A DNA stretch of 64,000 nt, taken from positions 2,267,001 to 2,331,000 of the forward strand of contig JAFMOC010000072.1 of the NCBI GenBank assembly GCA_019802505.1, in the 5' to 3' direction. Below, piece by piece: positions 1 to 11,267 of the stretch; position 1 is the first letter of the stretch, and each line of letters begins with the position of its first letter. Both the position numbers and the translations under genes were made by a program. The notes beneath the pieces were generated by a model, which did not search any database, had not been told where the DNA came from, and was given only the letters and a program-made list of their open reading frames with translations. This DNA comes from Corydoras sp. C115 (Eukaryota > Chordata > Actinopteri > Siluriformes > Callichthyidae).

Positions 1-2371
1 ACTTCTTACTTATTGAATGTTGGTCATGTTGAGTCACACTGATTTACTGATTAACTGCAGCCACTTTATAATTACAGCACTTTTGAGACTTCAATTGTGA
101 CTTAACTTTTTTTCTGACCTAAATACTACCAGACTTCACATCACAGTGAGGCAAATGAGAAACAAAAGGGAAAATAGTAATGTTTCAATCGATAGATTGG
201 GCAAATGTGTACAAACTGTCATTACTGTCATACCATCCATCCATCCATTATCTTCCGCTTTATCCTATATTAGGGTCGCGGTGGGGTACAACCAGGACTG
301 GGCGCCAATCTATTGCTGGGCACACGCTCACGCACACAGACACGCACACATACACACACTATATGGGGCAATTTGGAGAATTCAATTGACTTGATCCATG
401 TTTTTGGACTGTGGGAGGAAACCGGAGAACCCGGAGGAAACCCACGCAGACACGGGGAGAGCATGGAACTCCACCCAGATGGGGTTTCGAACCGGGAATC
501 CCTAGCGCTGAGAGGCCAACGTGCTAATGACTAAGCCACCCTACTGTCATACCTCTTTAAGAAAATAAAAGTAATGTAACAATAATAACATTAACATCCT
601 GAAAATTAACACATAGTTGTAGAAATGTATCGTCTTATTTCATATGTAGCCATTATTATTTTCATTTTTCTTCTTTATTCTTTTGCTGTACATATTCCAC
701 TACAATATGCTAATTAAGCTGTGGGGGCATCATTTGCCTCATAGCATTTTTCTAGTTTTAATTTACAAACGAAGGTCCATTGAGTGCATGCATGAATGAA
801 AGGCAATATGGTAAAACAAAAATACCAAATTGGTTTTATCTATCAATGTGGGTAGCATTAAACATGTGACATCCAGCTGTTAATGAGCTGGTTGTAAATT
901 GTAAATGATCAACCTAGATCAATAAGTGAGCGGGAATTAGAAGGGAGCTGTTGTACACCCATGCACAGGCAGGATCAGATACAAGAGTGGTAACAGTTTG
1001 AAACACTGCAGCATACTGTGATCAATAGCCTGAAGCTTTACACTAAGAGTAGTGGCTCTGAAATGAATGAAAGTGAAGCAATAGCAAGGTAATAAAAAGG
1101 ACAATCTATATGCAGACGAGAACAAAGGCCTGGCTGCATGTCATTAGCCTAATATACAGTAAAGCTTTGTCTGGTTGCAGTTTGCTTAACAGGGGGTTAC
1201 TACTATTTTTGGTATTATTACCGTAATCTTTATTATTATTACTTAATCACAGAAAATGAGATATTGATAATGATCAAAATATACTGAGAGCAGGGGTACT
1301 ATATAATGTCTACATAGTAGTGTAAATGCGTATATGTGTGTGTGTGTGTGTGTGTCCACTTTCATTTATTTTTTGCTATTCCTTTTATTCCTATTTATTT
1401 ATCTGTCAGATGGAAGGAGATGGAAGCTAAAAGCTAATCCCTGTCAGTATGCAAGTACGCATAGTATTAATGTTACAATGAGTTTCATATTAGTTTTGCA
1501 TAATTTCATGTTTTAAAGAGGATTTTGTACAACACTATTGAACCAACGGTGCTTAAATGCTTGAAGATTGTAAGCTAGACTTGAATGAATGATACTGTAC
1601 AGTATACTACTACTACCACCATGTTCCTCCTACTATCACTACAACTACTACGAATAATAATTTTGAGTCTCTCAAACAATTAGCTGAATGATGTCTTAGT
1701 GGAATTTGCCCCTGTACCACTCATGTCACCCAAGAGAACTCAGGTTGAGCTCTAAGACACAATCTTGGCAGATGCGTGAGAAGAGAGATGGCGCTAACGG
1801 CTTTCTAAACACTACGTCAAAGCAGAACGCGGTACCTTTGGCTACGAGGTGAGCAGGCGACCTACTATTTTGGCGCACGGTGTGAAACGCGTGTGCTATT
1901 ATAAGCAGACGCACATTAAGTCCGGGTAGCACCGCGGGAGCGCACAGACAAGGGCGGCTCGCGCGCAATGCCATCCCCGCCTGTCTGTTCTCCATCACGA
2001 GCCACGAGAGATCTCCTCCATTTCCATTTCCAACCAGCTTCGATCCGAACGACAAAAAACATCCCGCAGTCCTGACCGTCCTGAGTGTTGGTTCGCAGCC
2101 CCCTCCCCTCCCCTCCCCTCCCTCCCTCCCTCCCGCCTGCCAGCCAACACTTGTCCCACTAAAATGTGGTGACCTCATACAGCGTTTGATGCTGATAATA
2201 ACACGTTTTGCTTGATATTCGATGCGCCTATAGGTTTGAATTGCTCAAAAATAAATACAGATGATGCCAGCTACGGTATCAGGTGTTTTCAAAGGGATAT
2301 ATTTAGACAGGTGCATCTCAAGGTGAGATCAGAAGATCAGAACACAGGCTGGCTCTTTCTTTTTTTTTTAC
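1..2371 (-). other. cadps: cadps intron 1 (partial), no further exon seen
   Basis: This is intronic relative to cadps exon 1 and runs off the left edge. It contains a SINE at 235-542, a short (TG)n at about 1336-1356, and a (CCCTC)n/(CCCT)n pyrimidine tract near 2098-2135. I see no CADPS exon 2 homology (the expected continuation after MARRQQK) in it. Confidence 0.6.
235..542 (-). mobile_element. SINE A copy 1 (tRNA-headed), full length
   Basis: Reverse-oriented copy: (CATC)n tail on the left, tRNA-like head on the right. An exact 11-bp target duplication ACTGTCATACC flanks it (224-234 and 543-553). Confidence 0.9.
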
Positions 2372-2710
2372 CTTAAGCTGCCTCCTCGCCATGTCGGTCG
2401 GCTGTTTGGCGTTGAACGGATAGGCAATGCATCGCATGACGAAGACGTAGAGCTGAAGGCGCTTCTTGCGCTCCTCTTCCTCCCGCTGCAGCTTCTCCAC
2501 GTCCTCCTTTTCGTGCTCGCTCGCGGCCGACGGACTCGGGCTGGTGGGGCGGGCGCTGCTGCCCCGGCTCCCCGGCTGCAGGCGCTCCGAGGTGTCGCTG
2601 GCTCTGTTCGGAGAAACGCGTGCGCCTCCGGACGGCGGCGCCAGCGCCTCTTTGCTTTCCTCTTCCACTATCCCGTCCGATTCCTCCTCGCTGGATGACG
2701 GGTCCAACAT
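2372..2710 (-). CDS. cadps: cadps (CAPS1) coding exon 1, N-terminus only
   Basis: Encodes the first 113 residues of calcium-dependent secretion activator 1, a cytosolic/peripheral-membrane protein that primes dense-core vesicles for Ca2+-triggered exocytosis. The ATG at 2710 opens with MLDPSSSEEESD, the family's signature start, followed by a low-complexity Ser/Pro/Gly stretch (residues 25-66), an acidic-basic coiled segment (EKLQREEEERKKR, near 72-84) and the conserved block LQLYVFVMRCIAYPFNAKQP (85-104). The exon ends after MARRQLK at a GTAAAA donor, the same place where vertebrate CADPS exon 1 ends. The glutamate/lysine-rich segment resembles CADPS more than CADPS2, and the neighbouring synpr supports that choice. 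Later exons (C2, PH, MUN domains) are beyond the left edge. Family identification is by recall of the homologues, not by search. Confidence 0.93.
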
Positions 2711-3075
2711 GTTTGCGAAAGCAGTCGACTAGAACGGAGCCGGAACGCTGCGACGCTGCGGCGGGGAACAAGCCGAGAGATCCACTTCGGGTCGACGGAA
2801 CTTGGATCGGGTTCTACGCGATCAGCGTTCGGGGAGCTCTGGCAGCCGCCGCCGGATGAGACAGACACCGCAATCAGTCCGCACGGCCAAAGCGACGCCG
2901 ATGCTGACGCGCACCAGGCCGGGACTTCAGCCGGCCAATCAGCGCGGGGGAGAAGCGGGGGATGAGGGGAGGATGGATGGCAGGGGAGGGGGCGCGCAGG
3001 CGGGGCAGAGCTCAACAGCACTCTGTCAATGAAGCGCCCGAGCCGGGAGGACGGCGATTTCCTGCCGTGCCGCTG
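2711..3075 (-). promoter_or_regulatory. cadps: CpG-rich 5' flank/promoter of cadps
   Basis: The sequence from exon 1 out to about 3075 is strikingly CpG-rich (many CG dinucleotides, for example around 2750-2830 and 2990-3065) in an otherwise AT-rich window. It lies directly upstream of the cadps ATG and stops sharply just before the tandem array. This is the expected CpG-island promoter plus 5' UTR of a neuronal gene; the transcription start cannot be fixed from sequence. Confidence 0.7.
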
Positions 3076-3164
3076 TACACGGTGCTGAATGTCGCTGTCC
3101 GTGGTGATGAGCACAGATACACGGAGCGCACCGTCCAACTGAGCTGAAGGGCAAATTTTATTTA

Positions 3165-6100
3165 TAGCGTTGTGTGTTTGTTCTCGGTGCTTAGAACGAT
3201 GCGTTCACATGGCAAATTATGGCACTGCATTACATTGCTGGGGATGTATGGTCTGAACAGAGCGATCCAGTGCGTTCTCCTGGTGCCACTGTCCTTTGTT
3301 CAAGGTCGTGCTGCCATATACAAAGTGGCATGGCAGACTTTTGCCTGGTCGGCATCTGTAATAACAGGCCGGAAGTTTTTTTCTTGTAGGTGAAGATGCT
3401 CCTTCCTTCTCCTACCTTCAGTGCTATTCAATAAGGTCATATTGAGGTCAGGACAGAAAGCTGCATGCGAGAAGGCATTACAGTAGAGAAATTGTGCTAA
3501 ACAAAAGCTTTGAGATTGCAGTCAACTCAACCTTTGTGGAATTTTATTTATTTTTTCGTTCATTCTTTATCTTCCACTTAATCCTCTACTAGGAATAGTT
3601 TCCTCATGCCCATCCAGAGGAGAATGTTTTGGGTGCTGAGCAGATACACCAATCTATTGCTGGGTACACTCACTCACATAGACACACACAAACACATAAT
3701 AGTGTTGTGTATTTGTTCTCAGTGCTTAGAACGATGCGTTCACATGGCAAATTATGGCACTGCATTACATTGCTGGGGATGTATGGTCTGAACAGAGCGA
3801 TCCAGTGCATTCTCCTGGTGCCACTGTCCTTTGTTCAAGGTCGTGCTGCCATATCCAAAGTGGCATGGCAGACTTTTGCCTGGTCGGCATCTGTAATAAC
3901 AGGCCGGAAGTTTTTTTTCTTGTAGGTGAAGATGCTCCTTCCTTCTCCTACCTTCAGTGCTATTCAAAAAGGTCATATTGAGGTCAGGACAGAAAGCTTC
4001 ACGCAAGAAGGCATTACAGTAGAGAAATTTTGCTAAACAAAAGCTTTGAGATTGCAGTCAACTCAACCTCTGTGGAATTTATTTTTTGAGATATGGACCT
4101 ATAAGCTGTACACCTTCTTTATCAGGATGTCACCTTTCTATGCATTCATTCATTATTTATCTTCCACTTAATTCTCTACTGGGAATAGTTTCCTCATGCC
4201 CATCCAGAGGAGAATGTTTTGGGTGCTGGGCAGATACACCAATCTATTGCTGGGTACACTCACTCACATAGACACACACACAAACACATAATAGTATTGT
4301 GTATTTGTTCTCAGTGCTTAGAATGACATGTTCACATGGCAAATTATGGCACTGGGGATGTATGGTATGTTGGTGGGGATGTATGGTCTGAACAGAGCGA
4401 TCCAGTGCGTTCTCCTGGTGCCACTGTCCTTTGTTCAAGGTCGTGCTGCCATATCCAAAGTGGCATGGCAGACTTTTGCCTGGTCGGCATCTGTAATAAC
4501 AGGCCGGAAGTTTTTTCTTGTAGATGAAGATGCTCTAGAAATGTGATGTCTGCTCTCCTACCTTCAGTGCTATTCAAAAAGGTCATATTGAGGTCAGGAC
4601 AGAAAGCTGCACGCAAGAAGGCATTACAGTAGAGAAATTTCGCTAAACAAAAGCTTTGAGATTGCAGTCATCTCAACCTCTGTGGAATTTATTTTTTGAG
4701 ATATGGACCAATAAGCTGTACACCTTCTTTATCAGGATGTCACCTTTCTATGCATTCATTCATTATTTATCTCCCACTTAATTCTCTACTGGGAATAGTT
4801 TCCTCATGCCCATCCAGAGGAGAATGTTTTGGGTGCTGGGCAGATACACCAATCTATTGCTGGGTACACTCACTCACATAGACACACACACAAACACATA
4901 ATAGTGTTGTGTATTTGTTCTCAGTGCTTAGAATGACGCGTTCACATGGCAAATTATGGCACTGCATTACATTGCTGGGGATGTATCGTCTGAACAGGGC
5001 GTTCCAGTGCGTTCTCCTGGTGCCACTGTCCTTTGTTCAAGGTCGTGCTGCCATATCCAAAGTGGCATGGCAGACTTTTGCCTGGTCGGCATCTGTAATA
5101 ACAGGCTGGAAGTTTTTTCTTGTAGATGAAGATGCTCTAGAAATGTGATGTCTGCTCTCCTACCTTCAGTGCTATTCAAAAAGGTCATATTGAGGTCAGG
5201 GCAGAAAGCTGCACGCAAGAAGGCATTACAGTAGAGAAATTTCGCTAAACAAAAGCTTTGAGATTGCAGTCAACTCAACCTCTGTGGAATTTTTTTTTGA
5301 GATATGGACCAATAAGCTGTACACCTTCTTTATCAGGATGCTACCTTTCGATGCATTCGTTCATTCTTTATCTTTCACTTAATCCTCTACTGGGAATAGT
5401 TTCCTCATGCCCATCCAGAGGAGAATGTTTTGGGTGCTGAGCAGATACACCAATCTATTGCTGGGTACACTCACTCACATAGACACACACACAAACACAT
5501 AATAGTGTTGTGTATTTGTTCTCAGTGCTTAGAATGACGCGTTCACATGGCAAATTATGGCACTGCATTACATTGCTGGGGATGTATCGTCTGAACAGAG
5601 CGTTCCAGTGCGTTCTCCTGGTGCCACTGTCCTTTGTTCAAGGTCGTGCTGCCATATCCAAAGTGGCATGGCAGACTTTTGCCTGGTCGGCATCTGTAAT
5701 GACAGGCCGGACGTTTTTTCTTGTAGATGAAGATGCTCTAGAAACGTGATGTCTGCTCTCCTACCTTCAGTGCTATTCAAAAAGGTCATATTGAGGTCAG
5801 GACAGAAAGCTGCACGCAAGAAGGCATTACAGTAGAGACATTTCGCTAAACAAAAGCTTTGAGATTGCAGTCATCTCAACCTCTGTGGAATTTCTTTTTT
5901 GAGATATGGACCAATAAGCTGTACACCTTCTTTATCAGGATGCTACCTTTCGATGCATTCGTTCATTCTTTATCTTCCACTTAATCCTCTACTGGGAATA
6001 GTTTCCTCATGCCCATCCAGAGGAGAATGTTTTGGGTGCTGGGCAGATACACCAATCTATTGCTGGGTACACTCACTCACATAGACACACACACAAACAC

Positions 6101-6786
6101 ATAATAGTGTTGTGTATTTGTTCTCAGTGCTTAGAATGACACGTTCACATGGCAATTTATGGCACTGCATTACATTGCTAGGGATGTATGGTCTGAACAG
6201 AGCAATGCAGTGTGTTTTCCTCGGGTGCCACAGTCCTTTGTTCAAGGTCATGCTGTCATATCCAAAGTGGCGTGGCAGACTTTTACCTGGTCGGCATCTG
6301 TAATGACAGGCTGGAAGTTTTTCTTGAAACGTGATGTCTGCTCTCTTATCTTCACTGCTATTCAGAAAGGTCATATTGAGGTCAGGACAGATAGCTTCAA
6401 GTGAGAAAGCATTACAGTAAAGAAATTTTGCTTTGAGATTGTACTCATCTTTAATAAATTACATATGCACCAGTTTTAGAACCTCTGTGGAATTAATTTT
6501 GCGATATGGACCAATATGCTGTTCACCTTCTTTATCAGGATGCTGCCTGTCTATGCATTCATTCATTCATTAATTCATTCATTGTCTTCCGCTTAATCCT
6601 CTACTAGGATTCATAGTAGAAATTCCCAAAGAAATATTGCTAAACAAGGGCTTTGAGATTGCAGTCATCTTTAATCAAATATGTGGTTTTACATATTCAC
6701 CAGTTTTAGAACCTCTGTGAAATTAATTGAGAAATGGGCCAATATGCTGTGCATTTTCTCTTTCTCAGGATCCCGCCTTTCTATGC
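3165..6786. repeat. Tandem array, about six ~600-bp units, upstream of cadps
   Basis: Units begin with the motif GTTGTGTATTTGTTCTCAGT near 3169, 3704, 4296, 4906, 5507 and 6109 (spacings about 535, 592, 610, 601, 602). Each has a unique half (TTCACATGGCAAATTATGG to AGATTGCAGTCA) and a fragment of the 3' part of SINE A. The first unit is short and the last is diverged and followed by a partial seventh. Middle units differ by only a few per cent. Open frames recur on both strands but shift between copies, so I do not regard them as coding. Confidence 0.95.
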
Positions 6787-7104
6787 ATTCATTCATTCAT
6801 TCATTCATTAGCTTCTGCTTAATCCTTTACCAGGATTAGTTTTCTCTTTCCCATCCATGGGAGAACATTTTGAGCACTGGGCCGATACACCCAGGACAGG
6901 GTGCCAATCTCTCTCTGGGCAATTTAGAGCATTTAATTTACTCTGAATCCATGTTTTTGCACTGTGGAAGGAAACTGTAGAACCCGGAGGAAACCCATGC
7001 AGACACGGGGAGAACATGGAAACTCCACAAAGATTGGGATTTGAACCTGAAACTCCAGCACTGAGAGTCAAATGTGCTAACTACTAAACCACTCTGCCAC
7101 CCAC
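6787..7104 (-). mobile_element. SINE A copy at the far end of the array, head and tail present
   Basis: Old, diverged copy in the same orientation as the SINE fragments inside the tandem units; only this one keeps the tRNA-like head (about 7030-7104). It follows the last partial unit directly. Confidence 0.8.
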
Positions 7105-7857
7105 CTTTCTATGCATCCATTTTTAATGTTTCTTCCCATCCCCTCCCATTCATTCCCTTTGTTTTTTCTCACTCTCCCCTTTCTCACACACATCAATAAG
7201 TATTTTAGATATTAGGAGGAGTAATAAAATATTTACATGAATATTTTAAATGTAAGTCAATAAATTAATCAGGACTTTGTTACACACGGTGTTTCTCCAG
7301 AGTTCTTTTGGATTGACCACTCCAAATTCTCACTTATGAATGAGTGAGTATATGGCATCTTGGCAAATAGTGTGTGTGTATGTGTATATATTCTTGTTTT
7401 ATATTGCTGGAATAGCTTCAAGATCCTTGCTGAAAAGGCTCCAGAAGCAATTAAGTTGAAGATGAATAAATGAATAAGCAAGTAGTGAACAGGGAGGAGG
7501 GTTGAAGAAGAATTTCCTCAGAGAAAGCCAGCATGCACACAGATTCTTCAGCTTATCAAACAGTATGTGCTTATAGACACCAGGAATATATTGCACTTTA
7601 GTTCATAAATATACATTTCTTCTAGCTCATGACACTGTAGCAGAGGTTTAACAAAAAGAAAGAAAAGTGCTTGAAAAACACTATCGTCTTTGCTATTCCT
7701 GTGCTGTTCCATTTGACACTTAACATCATTAACTGGTTATTTGGATTTAAACGAAAATGAAATGGTGTTGGATTTCCATGAGTAATAATAATTTTAAATA
7801 TATAAATTTGATTCTTATTTACTGGGCTTTAATGTTATTTAAAGACAACAGCAATTA

Positions 7858-8182
7858 ATAGTGGCACAGTGGATTAGTGGTTAGCATGTTCCCCTCTCAG
7901 CGCTGGTGATCCAGGTTCAAATCCCAATCTGGGTGGAGTTTCCATGTTCTCTCTGTGTGCGCGTAAACATCTTCCAGGTTCTCTGGTTTCCTTTCAGAGT
8001 CCAAAAACATGGATTCAAGATGACTGAATGCTCTTAATTGGCCCATATGGAGTGTGTTAATGTGTAAGTGACTGTGCCCAGGGATAGACTGATGCCCTGT
8101 CCTAGGTGTATCTACCCAGTGCCCGCCCGCCCGCCCGCCCTCCCTCCCTCCCTCACTCACACTCTTAGAGCAATTTAGAGTC
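7858..8182 (+). mobile_element. SINE A copy, diverged, with CCCG/CCCT expansion
   Basis: Box-A-like GGATTAGTGG and box-B-like GGTTCAAATCC are near 7871 and 7914. The 3' part has turned into (CCCG)n(CCCT)n at 8121-8153. Confidence 0.8.
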
Positions 8183-8215
8183 ACTTTGGATCAAAGCGTC
8201 TGATAAATGACTTAA

Positions 8216-8548
8216 TTCATTCATTCATTCATTATCTCCCACTTTATCCTCTATTAGGGTCGCGGTGGGATTCCCCATGCCCATCCAGGGGAGAACGTCT
8301 CGGGCGCTGGGCAGATAGACCCTGGACAGTGCGCCAATCCATCGCTGGGCACACACTCACACAGACACACTCTATATGGGGCAATTGACTTGATCCATGT
8401 TTTTGGACTGTGGGAGGAAACCGGAGAACCCGGAGGAAACCCACGCAGACACAGGGAGAACATGGAAACTCCACACAGATGGGGATTCGAACCGGGAATC
8501 CCTAGTGCTGAGAGACGACCGTGCTAACCACTAAGCCACCGTGTCGCC
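8216..8548 (-). mobile_element. SINE A copy, full length, young
   Basis: Exact 12-bp target duplication TAAATGACTTAA at 8204-8215 and 8549-8560. The target was a V-SINE-type tail (AAAGCGTCTGATAAATGA, 8193-8210) that resumes on the far side. Confidence 0.92.
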
Positions 8549-8575
8549 TAAATGACTTAATGTAAATGGAAAACT

Positions 8576-8737
8576 TTTAATCCATGTTTTTGGACTGTGG
8601 AATGAAACCAGGGAAACTGAAGGGAGACCCACGGTGACACGAGGAGAACATGGACACGCCACCCAGAGTGGGATTTGAACCTGGATCCCTAGCACTGATA
8701 GGTGAACGTGCTAATCACTAAGCCATCATGCTGCCCA
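8576..8737 (-). mobile_element. SINE A fragment, head half
   Basis: Retains the part from the CATGTTTTTGGACTGTGG block to the tRNA-like head; the tail half is absent. Confidence 0.75.
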
Positions 8738-9195
8738 TTAAAGGCATTGAAAACAATGAAATTTATAGTTACCCTAAGCCTTGTACAAAATGCTGTCCAT
8801 ACACAAAGGGTAGGGAGGCTGTCGAAAACAATGTCCTCTGATATGACAAATGGGGTGAAAACTTGCTGAAATAACTGCTGCAAAGAGTGCAAGCTGGCAC
8901 TCTGTAGAAAACTGATCCTTTATCACCATGATGGTGGTGAAAAGCTGAAGGTTGGGGACAGTGTGGAAAATCAATGCACAAGTGAGGCTATGGTATTTGG
9001 CTCGTAGGCAACCAACTCACCTGATGATAAAGAACATAGTGACTTTAATTGAGCTAATATTTGGGTGTATCACAATCTGAGGACATCACAGCTTAGAAGG
9101 ACAAAGTCCAGAGCAGAACGTGGTTCAAAAGTAGTCTTTAATGCAGAAGGCACTGGGTGACAACAGATATAATCATGAGACATGACAAAAACATT

Positions 9196-9433
9196 GCATT
9201 AATTAATTAATTATCTTCCACTTAATCCTCTACTAGGATCATTCAGGACAGAATGTTTTGGTCTCTGGGCAGGTACACCCAGGACAAAGCGTCAATCTTT
9301 GGACACACTCACTTAGACACAAAATATATGGGGCAATTTTGAGCATTCAACCGGAGGAAAACCCACGCAGACATGGGGAGAACCTGGAACCCCCAGTGCT
9401 GAGCTAACATGCTAACCAGTAAGCCACCCACAT
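9196..9433 (-). mobile_element. SINE A copy, old, internally deleted
   Basis: Starts with (ATTA)n and CTTAATCCTCTACTAGGAT and ends GCTAACCAGTAAGCCACCC. It lacks the central CATGTTTTTGGACTG block. Confidence 0.75.
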
Positions 9434-10972
9434 TTCATTAATGTTAACCTTTAAAAACACCATACAGCTGAGTTCCAACAACCCACATACAGAGTGAAGA
9501 GATAAACACCAACAAAACGGTGAACATGTGACAAGAGACATGGCAGAATCCAATCAAACTGAACAAATATTAAATGAGAACCAATTAAAAAATAAACACA
9601 CACAGCTGCACCAGACTACACAAATAAACAATTATACCACCAGAACCCAATAGGGGTGCTGTAGTGCCATACCGGATTTAACAATGATACCACCGGTGTG
9701 GGAGGCAGCCACAATAATGCAATGGCAAAAACAAATGTAAAATAAACCAAAAGAAACAAAAGCGAGAGCAATCCAAAAGAGGAACCTCAACCTAGTTGAG
9801 GGAGGGAACTTTGCTGGAGGGAAGCTCTCTCCTGAGGATGATCCACAAGCTTTACTTCAGGTACTGTTTCCACAGAAAAAAGTAAAAGTGTAGGCAACAA
9901 GAACATGAACATAAACCAATACAATATAAAATTAGGTAAGGGTAAAAAAGTGTGGTGGAATAAAGGATCATAAACATACTTAAGATATTAAGGTAAATAA
10001 GTTCTATGAGAAATTGGCTAACCTCCTTTAAACTTTTAATGTGAACTTTTTATCTCAATCTGTAGGCACAATAGTTCAAGTAAGAAGAGAATCGGACAGC
10101 ACCATGTTATCACATGTATTGAGGTTAAGGTAAATTAGAACATGCATGCCCCAAAGGAGAGTAAAACACAGGTGACAGAGAAGAGGCAAGAACAGGTGGG
10201 GTGATGGGTTTCCTCATCTGCATCTTGAATCTGCATTCCTACATTAAAGGATCACAGTAAAAACTAAAAATTATCCTTAATAGTAGCTTACTTTTGTTTT
10301 TATTAGTCATTTAGGTGTACTGCAAGAATGTAGCTGCCATTATCAGTTTTGCGTGAACATTGGAGCATTAGCTGGAAAATGAAAGGTTCTTTGTTAAACC
10401 AAGGTTCTTCATAAGAAAAGTAGCCATACGCTGTGGAGGCGATGTTAGAAACCCAAGGAGATGGCGAGCTCTCCTCTTTTCATATGGCTCCCCGCCAGGA
10501 TCCATAACTGACCTGGATCTACCTTGAGAACTCTGCTACTCAAGCCACCCTCTCAACTAATTACATTTTATCTCACTCTTCTCAACTCCCCAACACAGGA
10601 AGTGGAACAGGTTTGCTTATTTTGCACACATGGTTCGCTTTGAATACCAAGTGCTAACCATCACAGAACATGGTAAGTGTCCTTTTGTTGTTGTCCATCA
10701 CTCCCCGTTGAGATGCTCGAGCTGTTACGATCATCTTTTCCACTTGATGACTTTCCTCTTTTTGTCTTCTGCGAAATCAACATCCACATGAATAGAACGT
10801 ATGCTACAGATTATTTTCCACAGAGCTGGCAGCCAACTTGACCTCATCATGACACACTTTGTGTCACGTCTGACATTTTTATACTTTGTTTTTCACAGGC
10901 ATGGATTGATAGCAGTTTTTTATAATGTATTTTTATGTGTATATTTCATTTTTGAATGCTAAAGTAAAGAAT
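9434..10972. other. Intergenic, nothing recognised
   Basis: AT-rich sequence without a believable exon or a repeat family I can place. Confidence 0.5.
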
Positions 10973-11267
10973 GCTCTCAGCGCTGGGGATCCAGGTTTGA
11001 ATCTCGGAGTTTCCATGTTCTCTGGTTTCCTCTCATGGTCCAAAAAATGAATTCAAGATGAATTGGCTGCCCTAATGTAAAATGCCCCTATAAAGAATAG
11101 CGTGCATGTGTGTATGTCTGTGTAAGTGAGTCCCAGAAATGGATTAAGGCCCTGTCTTGGGTGTATCTGCCCAGCACCTGAAACGTTCTCCCCTGGATAG
11201 GCTTGAGTAACTCCCCCAAATCTAGTTCTTAGCATAAGATTAAGCAGAAAATAATGAGATAAGATAA
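10973..11267 (+). mobile_element. SINE A copy, old, head incomplete
   Basis: Begins at the box B region (CAGCGCTGGGGATCCAGGTTTGAATC) and runs to the AGATTAAGCAGAAAATAATGAG tail. Confidence 0.75.

Noticed and set aside
2373..2771. Second long minus-strand ORF and plus-strand ORFs over cadps exon 1
   Set aside because: Out-of-frame shadows of a GC-rich coding exon; only the MLDPSSSEEESD frame matches a family and ends at a donor.
4909..5148. Repeated 79-codon ORF in the 3-6 kb array and an 83-codon ORF on the other strand
   Set aside because: Frame and ends change between units, both strands are equally open, and nothing resembles a known protein; tandem repetition explains the recurrence.
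3165..6786. CRISPR-like array
   Set aside because: Units are 600 bp without spacers, in a vertebrate genome.
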